Part shown: positions 1 to 7,309 of the stretch, in pieces | How positions within the stretch are numbered: the stretch's first letter is position 1 | How the letters are laid out: each line of letters opens with the position of its first letter | Assembly (NCBI RefSeq): GCF_014646515.1 | Contig: NZ_BMNK01000001.1 | Coordinates: forward strand, 62,001 to 126,000 | Source of the DNA: Nonomuraea glycinis | Lineage (GTDB): Bacteria > Actinomycetota > Actinomycetes > Streptosporangiales > Streptosporangiaceae | Length of the DNA: 64,000 nt | Direction of reading: 5' to 3' | The notes under the pieces: generated by a model | Seen by the model: only the letters and a program-made list of their open reading frames with translations | Database searches by the model: none | Told to the model about the DNA's origin: nothing | Made by a program: the position numbers and the translations under genes

Positions 1-1
1 G

Positions 2-106
2 ATCGACTGGCTGGAACGCGCCGGTGACATCGAGCCCGGCCAGGTCAAGGCCGCCGACGTCTACACCAACGCCGACAACCCCTTCGCCGAGGAAGGCACC
101 CGATGA
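2..106 (+). CDS. ABC transporter substrate-binding protein, C-terminal end only
   Basis: The window opens inside this gene: about 34 codons remain, ending in TGA at 104-106. The reading frame is open from base 2 and its stop overlaps the ATG of the next gene by 4 nt (ATGA), the usual arrangement in a transporter operon. The following ATPase and permease belong to the sulfonate/taurine/nitrate ABC class, so this is most likely the end of the periplasmic-type (in actinobacteria, lipid-anchored) solute-binding protein of that importer. The residues themselves are too few to identify a family, so the call rests on gene order. Confidence 0.6.
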   Translation: MDWLERAGDIEPGQVKAADVYTNADNPFAEEGTR

Positions 107-873
107 AGATCGAGCTCTTGGACGTCACGAAGGAGTTCCCGGTCCGCGACTCCGGCACACCCTTCACCGCCCTGTCCGGCGTCTCGCTCTCCGTCGCGAG
201 CGGCGAGTTCCTCACCCTCGTCGGGCCGAGCGGCTGCGGCAAGTCCACCCTCCTCGACCTCCTGACCGGCCTGGCCACCCCCACCCGGGGCGAGATCAGG
301 CTGGACGGCGTCCCCGTCACCGGTCCCGGACTCGACCGGGGCATCGTCTTCCAGCAGTACGCCCTGTTCCCGTGGCGTACCGCGCTGGCGAACGTGGAGT
401 TCGGCCTGGAGGCCAAGGCCGTCCCCCGGCGTGAACGCCGCGAGCTGGCCGGGCACTACCTGGACCTGGTGGGCCTGACCGGCTTCGCCGAGCGCTACCC
501 GCACGAGCTGTCGGGCGGCATGCGGCAGCGGGTCGCCATCGCCAGGAGCCTCGCCTACGACCCGGCCGTGCTGCTCATGGACGAGCCGTTCGCCGCGCTG
601 GACGCCCAGACGAGGGAGTCGCTGCAGGAGGAGCTCCTGCGCATCTGGCAGGCCACCGGCAAGACCGTCGTCTTCATCACACACGGCATCGACGAGGCCG
701 TCTACCTGGGGCAGCGGGTCGCCGTCATGACACCGGCGCCCGGCCGCATCCGTGAGGTGGTCGAGGTGTCGTTCGACTCCCGAGAGGGCGACCTGCGCGG
801 CACCGCGCGGTTCGGCGAGTACCGGCACGCCATCTGGTCGCTGCTGCGCGAGGAGGCGGTCCCCGTTGCCTAG
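103..873 (+). CDS. ABC transporter ATPase, SsuB/TauB-like
   Basis: 256-residue nucleotide-binding subunit of a sulfonate/nitrate/taurine-type importer. Walker A GPSGCGKST is at residues 41-49, the Q-loop near 84, the signature LSGGM at 136-140, Walker B LLMDEP at 157-162 and the switch histidine at 194. Everything needed for ATP hydrolysis is intact. It couples ATP hydrolysis to substrate passage through the permease encoded next. The start ATG overlaps the upstream gene by 4 nt and the stop overlaps the permease start, so translation is probably coupled. A flavin monooxygenase and flavin reductase follow, suggesting import of an organosulfur or similar compound, but the substrate cannot be fixed from sequence. 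Confidence 0.9.
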   Translation: MKIELLDVTKEFPVRDSGTPFTALSGVSLSVASGEFLTLVGPSGCGKSTLLDLLTGLATPTRGEIRLDGVPVTGPGLDRGIVFQQYALFPWRTALANVEFGLEAKAVPRRERRELAGHYLDLVGLTGFAERYPHELSGGMRQRVAIARSLAYDPAVLLMDEPFAALDAQTRESLQEELLRIWQATGKTVVFITHGIDEAVYLGQRVAVMTPAPGRIREVVEVSFDSREGDLRGTARFGEYRHAIWSLLREEAVPVA

Positions 874-1885
874 GCCATCGCAGGGCGCGGGCGGCCTGGC
901 CCTCTCAGCGCTGGACGACTCCGTGCTGGACTATTCGGTGCCGGACTACGGGGTGCAGGACGACTCGGCACAGGACGACTCGGCACAGGGCGACTCGGGG
1001 CAGGACGACTCGGCACAGGGCGACTCGGGGCAGGACGACGACGACCCGCCGCGCGGGGCACCCGGACCGGCCGCCCCATCGGTCACTCGGCCACGACCGC
1101 CGGAGCGGCCGGGACGCGGCCGCCGGGCGCTGCTCGCCGGGCGGCGCGCCGTCCGGGCGGTGGCGGCCCTGCTCCTGCTGGCCGCCGTCTGGGAGATCCT
1201 GCCCAGGCTCGAAGTCGTCGACCCGACCTTCCTGCCGCCGCTGAGCGAGGTGCTCCTCGCCTGGGCCGAGCTGCTCAGGTCCGGGGAGCTGGCCGACCAC
1301 GCCGGCGCCTCGCTGGCCAGGTCGCTGGCCGGATTCGGGCTGGCCATCGCGCTGGCCGTCCCGCTCGGGCTGCTCATCGGCTGGTACCGGCCCGTCGCGC
1401 AGTTCCTCGGCCCGGTGCTGGAGCTCTTCCGCAACACCGCCGCGCTGGCCCTGCTGCCGGTCTTCGTGCTCATCCTCGGGCTGGGCGAGACGTCGAAGGT
1501 GTCGATCATCCTGTACGCCTGCGCCTGGCCGATCCTGCTCAACACCGTCGCGGGGGTGAAGGGCGTCGACCCGTTGCTGATCAAGTCGGCGACGTCCATG
1601 GGGCTCAAGCCGTACAGGCTCTTTCAGAAGGTGATCCTGCCCGCGGCGGTGCCCACCATCTTCACCGGCGTCAGGCTGGCCGGCGCCTACTCCATCCTCG
1701 TCCTCGTCGCCGCCGAGATGGTGGGGGCCAAGGCGGGGCTCGGTTACCTCATCAACTACGCGCAGTTCAACTTCCGGGTGCCCGACATGTATGCGGGGAT
1801 CATCACGATCTCGGCGCTCGGCCTGCTGTTCAACCTGCTTCTCGTGCGCCTGGAGCGGCGCTTCTCCACCTGGAGGACCACGTGA
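866..1885 (+). CDS. ABC transporter permease, SsuC/TauC-like, with N-terminal acidic repeat
   Basis: 339-residue inner-membrane permease of the BPD_transp_1 family. I chose TTG at 866 because a GAGGAGG ribosome site lies at 850-856, 9 nt upstream; it overlaps the ATPase stop. The first ~75 residues are not typical of the family: an acidic low-complexity stretch built from Q-D/G-D-S repeats (about residues 31-60), then a Pro/Arg-rich linker. The recognisable permease begins near residue 85 with a hydrophobic segment, followed by several membrane helices and the cytoplasmic EAA-type loop around KSATSMG, which contacts the ATPase. The acidic extension could be a cytosolic tail or a harmless expansion; a GTG further in could also be used. 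Confidence 0.85.
   Translation: MPRPSQGAGGLALSALDDSVLDYSVPDYGVQDDSAQDDSAQGDSGQDDSAQGDSGQDDDDPPRGAPGPAAPSVTRPRPPERPGRGRRALLAGRRAVRAVAALLLLAAVWEILPRLEVVDPTFLPPLSEVLLAWAELLRSGELADHAGASLARSLAGFGLAIALAVPLGLLIGWYRPVAQFLGPVLELFRNTAALALLPVFVLILGLGETSKVSIILYACAWPILLNTVAGVKGVDPLLIKSATSMGLKPYRLFQKVILPAAVPTIFTGVRLAGAYSILVLVAAEMVGAKAGLGYLINYAQFNFRVPDMYAGIITISALGLLFNLLLVRLERRFSTWRTT
956..1045 (+). repeat. Six tandem 15-bp units inside permease gene
   Basis: Six in-frame copies of a 15-bp unit (first copy CAGGACGACTCGGCA, second identical, third CAGGGCGACTCGGGG, then alternating) encode Q-D/G-D-S-A/G pentapeptides. Perfect or near-perfect identity between copies implies recent expansion. The period is a multiple of three, so frame is kept whatever the copy number. 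Confidence 0.95.
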
Positions 1886-3174
1886 CCATGCATCTGAACG
1901 CCTTCCTCATGGGGGTCGGCCACCACGAGGCGGCCTGGCGGCATCCCCTGACCGAGCCGCGCCACGTCACCGACCTGCGCCACTTCCAGGAGCTCGCCAC
2001 GATCGCCGAGCGCGGCAAGCTCGACTCGGTGTTCCTCGCCGACGGCCTGGCCCTGCTGGGCAACGTCCGGCACAACGCGCTCGGCGGGTTCGAGCCGCTC
2101 ACGCTGCTGGCCGCCCTGGCCGCGGTCACCGACCACATCGGGCTGATCGCCACCGTGTCCACGACGTACAACGAGCCCTTCCACGTGGCGCGCAAGTTCG
2201 CCTCGCTGGACCACATCAGCGGCGGCCGGGCCGGCTGGAACATCGTGACCTCCTCGGGCGCGGCCGAGGCGCGCAACTTCGGCCGGGAGCGCCCCGCGCA
2301 CGGCGAGCGCTACCAGCGGGCGGAGGAGTTCCTGCACGTGGCCACGGCGCTGTGGGACAGCTGGGAGCCCGGCGCGGTGCTGACCGACCGGGGGAGCGGC
2401 GTCTACGCCGACACCTCGCACATCAGGCCCATCGAGCACGTCGGCGACCACTTCAGGGTCCAGGGGCCGTTGAACATCCAGCGCTCGCCGCAGGGCCGGC
2501 CGCTGCTCGTCCAGGCGGGCTCCTCGCAGGACGGCAAGGAGTTCGCCGCGAAGTGGGCCGAGGCGGTGTTCACCGCGCAGCAGACCCTGGGGGACGCCCA
2601 GGAGTTCTACGCCGACCTCAAGGGACGGCTGCCGGCGTACGGGCGGCAGCCGCACGAGCTGAAGATCCTGCCCGGCATCTCACCCGTCATCGGCGGCACC
2701 GAGCGCGAGGCGCGCCGCCTGGAGAAGGAGCTCGAAGAGCTCATCGTGCCCGCCTACGGGCTGGGACAGCTGTCCACCATGCTCGGCGTGGACCTCACCG
2801 GACTCCCGCTGGACGGGCCGCTGCCCGATGTGGAAGCCGACCCGGACGGGCAGCAGAGCCGGGTCAAGCTGATCAAGGACCTGGCCGGGCGCGACGGGCT
2901 CACGATCCGCCAGGTGATCGCCAAGCTCGCGGGCGGGCGCGGCCACTGGGTGGTCGTCGGCACGCCCGAGCAGATCGCCGACCAGCTCCAGGAGTGGTAC
3001 GAGAACGGCGCGGCCGACGGATTCAACGTGATGCCCCCGTACCTGCCCGGCGGCCTGACCGACTTCGTCGAGCAGGTGGTGCCGGAGCTGCAGGTGCGCG
3101 GGCTGTTCCGCAAGGAGTACGGGGAACGGACCTTGCGCGAGCGCTACGGACTCGGACTGGCGGTGGCCTCGTGA
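1882..3174 (+). CDS. Flavin-dependent monooxygenase, NtaA/SnaA/DszA family
   Basis: 430-residue bacterial-luciferase-like monooxygenase resembling the large component of two-component systems such as nitrilotriacetate and dibenzothiophene-sulfone monooxygenases. These use reduced FMN and O2 to cleave C-S or C-N bonds. Supporting sequence: N-terminal LNAFLMG strand, the SGGRAGWNIVTS segment near residues 113-124, and the usual family length of 430-460. GTG at 1882 overlaps the permease stop (GTGA); ATG at 1888 is an alternative behind the same GGAGG at 1872-1876. The next gene encodes the flavin reductase it would need. Together with the importer this looks like uptake and oxidative opening of an organosulfur compound; the actual substrate is inference. 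Confidence 0.85.
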   Translation: MTMHLNAFLMGVGHHEAAWRHPLTEPRHVTDLRHFQELATIAERGKLDSVFLADGLALLGNVRHNALGGFEPLTLLAALAAVTDHIGLIATVSTTYNEPFHVARKFASLDHISGGRAGWNIVTSSGAAEARNFGRERPAHGERYQRAEEFLHVATALWDSWEPGAVLTDRGSGVYADTSHIRPIEHVGDHFRVQGPLNIQRSPQGRPLLVQAGSSQDGKEFAAKWAEAVFTAQQTLGDAQEFYADLKGRLPAYGRQPHELKILPGISPVIGGTEREARRLEKELEELIVPAYGLGQLSTMLGVDLTGLPLDGPLPDVEADPDGQQSRVKLIKDLAGRDGLTIRQVIAKLAGGRGHWVVVGTPEQIADQLQEWYENGAADGFNVMPPYLPGGLTDFVEQVVPELQVRGLFRKEYGERTLRERYGLGLAVAS

Positions 3175-3683
3175 GCATCGTGACCGTGGTGGGCAACCCG
3201 CGCGCGGGCTCGCGCACCCTGGACGCGGCCGTGGCCGCCACCGACGCCGTCGCGGCCCGGCTGGGGCACTCCGGCACCCGGGAGGTCGTCGACCTGTCCG
3301 CCCTCGCGCCGGTGCTCCTGCACCCCGGCGCGCACGCGGCGCTGGAGCTCGCGTTCGAGCAGTTGGCGGCGGCCCGGGTGGTGGTGCTGGCCAGCCCCAC
3401 CTACAAGGCCACGTACACGGGGCTGCTGAAGGTGTTCCTCGACCGGCTCCCGCCGGGCGCGCTCTCCGCCACGGCCGCGCTGCCGATCCTGGTCATGGGC
3501 GACGCCCGGCACGCGCTGGCGGTGGAGGTGCACTTCCGGCCGCTGCTGGTCGAGCTCGGCGCGTTCGTGCCCACCCCCGGCCTGGCCCTGCTGGAGTCGG
3601 AGCTCCCCGGCGGTGAGCGCCTCACCCAGTGGGCGGACCAGGTCAGCCCGCAACTGGCCGCCTGGGACAGAGCCCTGACCTGA
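3171..3683 (+). CDS. NADPH-dependent FMN reductase
   Basis: 170-residue flavodoxin-fold FMN reductase (SsuE/MsuE-like family). The N-terminal GNPRAGSRT phosphate-binding loop and the ASPTYKATYTG segment that packs on the flavin are visible. It should supply reduced FMN to the monooxygenase immediately upstream. GTG at 3171 shares bases with the upstream stop (GTGA overlap), so the two proteins are probably made together. This is the last gene of the operon; transcription then meets a gene coming the other way. Confidence 0.85.
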   Translation: MSIVTVVGNPRAGSRTLDAAVAATDAVAARLGHSGTREVVDLSALAPVLLHPGAHAALELAFEQLAAARVVVLASPTYKATYTGLLKVFLDRLPPGALSATAALPILVMGDARHALAVEVHFRPLLVELGAFVPTPGLALLESELPGGERLTQWADQVSPQLAAWDRALT

Positions 3684-3700
3684 GGATCCCTCACCGGCCC

Positions 3701-3770
3701 CGGCCGGTTCTCAGGCCAGGCGGACCAGGGCCGGCCGATTCCCGGCCGGCTCAGGCCAGGCGGATCAGGC
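3701..3770. repeat. 40-bp direct duplication at a convergent gene end
   Basis: CTCAGGCCAGGCGGA occurs at 3710-3724 and again at 3750-3764, with partial matches on both sides, giving a 40-bp period. The second copy contains the stop codon and last codons of the minus-strand gene ending at 3751; the first copy lies just past that stop. Similar duplications are seen at several other gene ends in this window. Confidence 0.85.
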
Positions 3771-4821
3771 CGCGGCCGGTCGGGAGGGGGAGGTCCAGCA
3801 GGGTGCGGATGCCGGGCGGGGCGGCGCAGACGGCGGGGATGGTGTTGACCGCGTGCGCCGCCGCGGCGGTGAGCCCGTGGCTGACGTCCTCCACCCGCAC
3901 CGACAGCTGCGGCACGCCCTCGATGTGCAGCGCGAAGCCGGGCTCCGGCCAGCGGGCGGTCTGGGCGGAGTCGGCCTTGTAGACCACCTCGACGGTCATG
4001 AAGGGCCGGCCGCGCACCAGCCCGGAGAAGACCCAGCGGGAGGCGCAGACCGTCCCTTCGCGGACCGGCCCGGCGGCGATCTCGAACGCGCGGGCGGCGA
4101 CCTCGAACTCGTCGGTCTCCGCCACCTCGTCCAGCCGTACGTCCAGCGCGTCGGCGACCAGGTGCACGCTCTCGGCGAAGAGCATGCGCTGGAACGCCCG
4201 GAAGGGCCGGACCATGGTGGCGTAGTCCCCGGCCGGGCGGGTGAACCCGATCAGGTCCACGACGACCTGGCGGGAGGGGTGCCCGCGCAGGTCGGACGAC
4301 TCGCGTACGTAGATGTGGTCCACCCGGTCGGACAGGCCGGTGAGCGCCAGCGGCAGGAAGTCGCACATGAAACCGGGGTTGATCCCGGTGCCGTGCAGGG
4401 TGGTGCCGCCCTGGTCGCAGGCGGCCTCGATGCTGGCGACGACGGCGGGGCCGTAGGACTTGGGATAGACGAAGCCGGTGGTGGTGATGACGTTCTTGCC
4501 CGAGGCCAGCAGGGCGCAGATGGTCTTCAGGTCGGCGGTGTGGTCGGAGCTGAAGTAGGCGGCGGGCAGCGGCATGTGCAGCACGCAGTCGGCGTCCATG
4601 GCCATGATCCGGCCGGTGTCGCCGGTGCAGACGACTCCCGTGCGGGACAGGCCGGCCACCTCGCCCGCGTCCTTGCCGATCTTGTCCGGGTCGTGCACGA
4701 GGACCCCCGCCAGCTCCAGCGACGGCCTGCCGATGACGCTGCGCAGCGCGTAGCGCCCGACGGCGCCGGTGGCCCACTGGACCACGCGAAGAGGGCCGCG
4801 ATCTGGGCGAGGTGCGGGCAT
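3751..4821 (-). CDS. NAD(P)-dependent dehydrogenase, DapB/diaminopentanoate-dehydrogenase-like fold
   Basis: 356-residue protein annotated in many actinobacteria as a dihydrodipicolinate-reductase-family protein. The N-terminus has a Rossmann strand and glycine-containing turn (VVQWATGAVGRYA), and the middle carries the GTGINPGF segment typical of this amine/amino-acid dehydrogenase-like family. It is not the lysine-pathway DapB, which is about 100 residues shorter. The ATG at 4821 is supported by AGGAGG 7 nt upstream. It is divergent from the SDR at 5001. Paralogues are common near lipid and steroid catabolic genes in actinobacteria, but its substrate is unknown to me. Confidence 0.7.
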   Translation of the reverse strand: MPAPRPDRGPLRVVQWATGAVGRYALRSVIGRPSLELAGVLVHDPDKIGKDAGEVAGLSRTGVVCTGDTGRIMAMDADCVLHMPLPAAYFSSDHTADLKTICALLASGKNVITTTGFVYPKSYGPAVVASIEAACDQGGTTLHGTGINPGFMCDFLPLALTGLSDRVDHIYVRESSDLRGHPSRQVVVDLIGFTRPAGDYATMVRPFRAFQRMLFAESVHLVADALDVRLDEVAETDEFEVAARAFEIAAGPVREGTVCASRWVFSGLVRGRPFMTVEVVYKADSAQTARWPEPGFALHIEGVPQLSVRVEDVSHGLTAAAAHAVNTIPAVCAAPPGIRTLLDLPLPTGRGLIRLA

Positions 4822-4970
4822 GTCCGGCCTCCTGGCCCGGTGTGGAGGGCGGCAGGATGGTGCGGAACGCCGCCCGTGCGAGCCCAGAACACTAGCAGAA
4901 GAAGACCCGATCGATCACTATCCGCGACGATCAGTCACCTTGCCGCCCGGCCGGGTTATGGTGCTCGTAC

Positions 4971-4984
4971 TAGAATGTTGTTCG
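4971..4984 (+). promoter_or_regulatory. Possible promoter element before SDR gene
   Basis: TAGAAT at 4971-4976 would be a fair -10 hexamer for the SDR gene starting at 5001. It overlaps a 12-mer, GAATGTTGTTCG (4973-4984), found again at 14879-14890 upstream of another plus-strand gene. No convincing -35 is seen and it is not a full KstR palindrome. Confidence 0.3.
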
Positions 4985-5000
4985 CCTGGTGGGAGGTTCG

Positions 5001-5873
5001 ATGCTTCGCTTCGATGACAGGGTCGCGATCGTCACGGGTGCCGGGCACGGTCTCGGCCGCTCGCACGCGCTGCTGCTGGCCGACCGGGGCGCCAAGGTCG
5101 TCGTCAACGACCTCGGCGGCGCGCTCGACGGCACCGGGGCCTCGACGGGACCGGCCGCCGACGTGGTGGAGCTCATCACCAAGAACGGCGGCCAGGCCGT
5201 CGCCAGCACCGACAACGTCGCCACCCCCGAGGGCGCCGCCGCGATCGTGGCCGCCGCCGTCGAGGCGTTCGGCAAGATCGACATCGTCGTCAACAACGCC
5301 GGCATCCTGCGCGACAAGTCGTTCGGCAAGATGACGGTCGAGGACTTCGACAACGTGCTGGCCGTGCACGTCCGCGGCTCCTACCTGGTCAGCCGGGCCG
5401 CTTACCCGTACATGAAGGAGGCCGGTTACGGCCGCGTCGTCAACACCTCCAGTCCGGCGGGGTTGTTCGGCAACTTCGGCCAGGCCAACTACTCCACCGC
5501 CAAGATGGGGCTGGTCGGGCTCACCAAGACGATCGGCATCGAGGGCGCGCGCAATGGCATCAGGGCCAACGCCATCGCGCCCATCGCCTGGACGCGGATG
5601 ACCGAGGCGATCCTGCCGGCCGAGTTCGAGGCCAAGTTCTCGGCCGAGCGGGTCAGCGCGCTGGTCGCCTACCTCGTGCACGACTCGTGCGAGGTCACCG
5701 GCGAGGTGTTCAGCGTCGGCGGCGGCCGGGTGGCGCGGGTGTTCGTGGCCGAGGGGCCGGGCTGGCAGAGCGACGACCTCACGCCGGAGGCGGTGGCGGA
5801 CAACTGGGCGTCGGTCATGGCCGAGCAGCCCTACGTGCTCACGGCGGCCGACTCGATGAAGGCGATGCTCTAG
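5001..5873 (+). CDS. Short-chain dehydrogenase, MFE-2/17-beta-HSD4-like
   Basis: 290-residue classical SDR. The cofactor motif TGAGHGLGRSHA, the NNAG motif and the catalytic Ser...Tyr-x-x-x-Lys set (NTSS...YSTAK) are all present. The N-terminal region matches the dehydrogenase domain of peroxisomal multifunctional enzyme 2. Actinobacterial relatives include Hsd4A/ChsB1 and Rv3548c, which oxidise 3-hydroxyacyl-CoA intermediates of steroid side chains. ATG at 5001 follows GGGAGG at 4991-4996. Given the steroid genes elsewhere in this window, a beta-hydroxyacyl-CoA dehydrogenase role in side-chain oxidation is a reasonable inference, not proven. A repeat tract and a strong terminator follow. Confidence 0.8.
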   Translation: MLRFDDRVAIVTGAGHGLGRSHALLLADRGAKVVVNDLGGALDGTGASTGPAADVVELITKNGGQAVASTDNVATPEGAAAIVAAAVEAFGKIDIVVNNAGILRDKSFGKMTVEDFDNVLAVHVRGSYLVSRAAYPYMKEAGYGRVVNTSSPAGLFGNFGQANYSTAKMGLVGLTKTIGIEGARNGIRANAIAPIAWTRMTEAILPAEFEAKFSAERVSALVAYLVHDSCEVTGEVFSVGGGRVARVFVAEGPGWQSDDLTPEAVADNWASVMAEQPYVLTAADSMKAML

Positions 5874-5996
5874 CGGCGCGATGCTCCGGCGGGCTCCGGC
5901 GGCCGGATGACGGCGATGCTCCGGCGGCCGGATGACGGCGGTGGTCCTGCGGCCGGATGACGGCGGTGGTCCTGCGGGCTCCGGCGGTCCGATGAG
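5862..5996 (+). repeat. 25-bp tandem repeats after SDR stop codon
   Basis: Beginning with the last codons of the SDR (GCGATGCTC at 5862-5870), related units run to the terminator. Clear 25-bp copies start at 5913, 5938 and 5963. Each holds a G-C-G-(A/G)-T-G-(C/G)-T-C core followed by a CGGCGGCCGGATGACG-like half, and the core of the later copies equals the left arm of the terminator hairpin. Confidence 0.85.
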
Positions 5997-6029
5997 GCGG
6001 TGGTCCCCCTGCGGACCACCGCTTTTTTT
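5997..6029 (+). terminator. Rho-independent terminator
   Basis: A 10-bp perfect stem GCGGTGGTCC (5997-6006) with GGACCACCGC (6013-6022), a 6-nt loop, and a run of seven T. It ends the SDR transcript and insulates the ROK/ABC operon downstream. Confidence 0.9.
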
Positions 6030-6140
6030 CAGGCCCAGAATCCTGACAAATCGGGGTTTGTTCGATTATCGACAGAAGTCAGCCTAGTTTGATCGCCCTG
6101 GACTCTTGTATTGCCAGTTGTGCGATCTTATTGTCTCGGC

Positions 6141-7298
6141 ATGACCTCCGCTCCGGGCTCGCCCGGCGACGTGCTGACGCTCATCAGCGCAGGCTTCGCG
6201 ACGACTCGCTCCGACCTCGCCCGCCTCACCGGCCTCGCCAGGTCCACGATCGCCCAGCGAGTCGACGCGCTGATCGAGCGTGGCCTGGTCGAGGAGACCG
6301 AGAGCGGCGAGTCCACCGGCGGCCGGCCGCCTCGCCAGCTCCGCCTGCACACCGAGCAGCACGCCTTCGCCGGGGTCGACCTCGGCGCCACGCACTGCCG
6401 GATCACGCTGATGGACATGTCCGGTGAGGTGCTGGCCTCCTGCGAGGACCAGCTGCTCATCGGCGACGGCCCGGAGACGGTCCTTGCGCACGTGGACGGG
6501 CGGCTCGACCGGCTGCTCACCGAGGCCGGCCGCCCCCGCGCCGCGCTGCGGGCCATCGGGATGGGCGTGCCCGGCCCGGTCGAGTACGCCACCGGCCGGC
6601 CCAACAACCCGCCGATCATGCCCGGCTGGAACGACTACCCGATCCCCGAATACTTCGACGGCGCCGCCGTCCTGGTCGACAACGACGTCAACGTGATGGC
6701 CCTGGGCGAGCAGCGCAACGCCTTCGCCGACACGCACCACCTGCTCTTCGTCAAGGTCGGCACCGGCATCGGCTGCGGCATCGTGGCCGAGGGCAGGCTG
6801 CACCGGGGCGCGCAGGGCTCGGCCGGCGACATCGGCCACATCCGGGTCAACGGCCACGACGACGCCGGCTGCCGCTGCGGCAACAGCGCCTGCCTGGAGG
6901 CCGTGGCCGGCGGGGCGGCCGTGGCGCGCAGGCTGACCGAGCTCGGCATCGCCGCCGAGACCGGAGCCGACGTCGTGGCACTCGTACAGGCGGGCAACAC
7001 CCAGGCGCTGCGGCTGGTCAGAGAGGCGGGCCGGCTCATCGGCGAGGTGCTGGCGAGCCTGGTCAACTTCTTCAACCCCGAGGTCATCGTGATCGGCGGC
7101 GCGCTGTCCCGCGTCCACGAGCATCTGCTCGCGGGCATCAGGGAGACGGTCTACCGCAGGTCGCTGCCGCTGGCCACGCACCACCTGTCGATCGTGCCCA
7201 GCCGGATGGGGATCAACGCCGCGGCGCTGGGCGCCGGGATGCTCGCCATCGAGCACTACCTGTCACCCGAGAACGTCAACCGCATCGTCAACGCCTGA
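6141..7298 (+). CDS. ROK-family transcriptional regulator
   Basis: 385-residue ROK repressor: an N-terminal winged helix (about residues 15-65) followed by a sugar-kinase-like domain. The zinc-binding ROK signature appears as C-R-C-G-N-S-A-C-L-E near the middle, preceded by GIGCGIV. ATG at 6141 gives a good N-terminus but has no clear Shine-Dalgarno, so a leaderless or weakly translated message is possible. It leads an operon of a sugar ABC importer, an oxidoreductase and a sugar isomerase, the usual place for a regulator sensing the imported sugar or its derivative. Confidence 0.88.
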   Translation: MTSAPGSPGDVLTLISAGFATTRSDLARLTGLARSTIAQRVDALIERGLVEETESGESTGGRPPRQLRLHTEQHAFAGVDLGATHCRITLMDMSGEVLASCEDQLLIGDGPETVLAHVDGRLDRLLTEAGRPRAALRAIGMGVPGPVEYATGRPNNPPIMPGWNDYPIPEYFDGAAVLVDNDVNVMALGEQRNAFADTHHLLFVKVGTGIGCGIVAEGRLHRGAQGSAGDIGHIRVNGHDDAGCRCGNSACLEAVAGGAAVARRLTELGIAAETGADVVALVQAGNTQALRLVREAGRLIGEVLASLVNFFNPEVIVIGGALSRVHEHLLAGIRETVYRRSLPLATHHLSIVPSRMGINAAALGAGMLAIEHYLSPENVNRIVNA

Positions 7299-7309
7299 GA
7301 GGGGATCCG

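Noticed and set aside
61..828. Long open frames opposite the ABC ATPase and many other genes
   Set aside because: In GC-rich DNA the complementary frames stay open by codon bias. They lack ribosome sites and known domains, and the opposite strand holds clear protein families.
956..1045. CRISPR-like appearance of the regular repeats
   Set aside because: Units are contiguous, with no unique spacers, and lie in frame within a permease gene.
4968..4985. KstR box upstream of the SDR
   Set aside because: TAGAAT...GTTC resembles half-sites but the arm spacing and bases do not fit the consensus.
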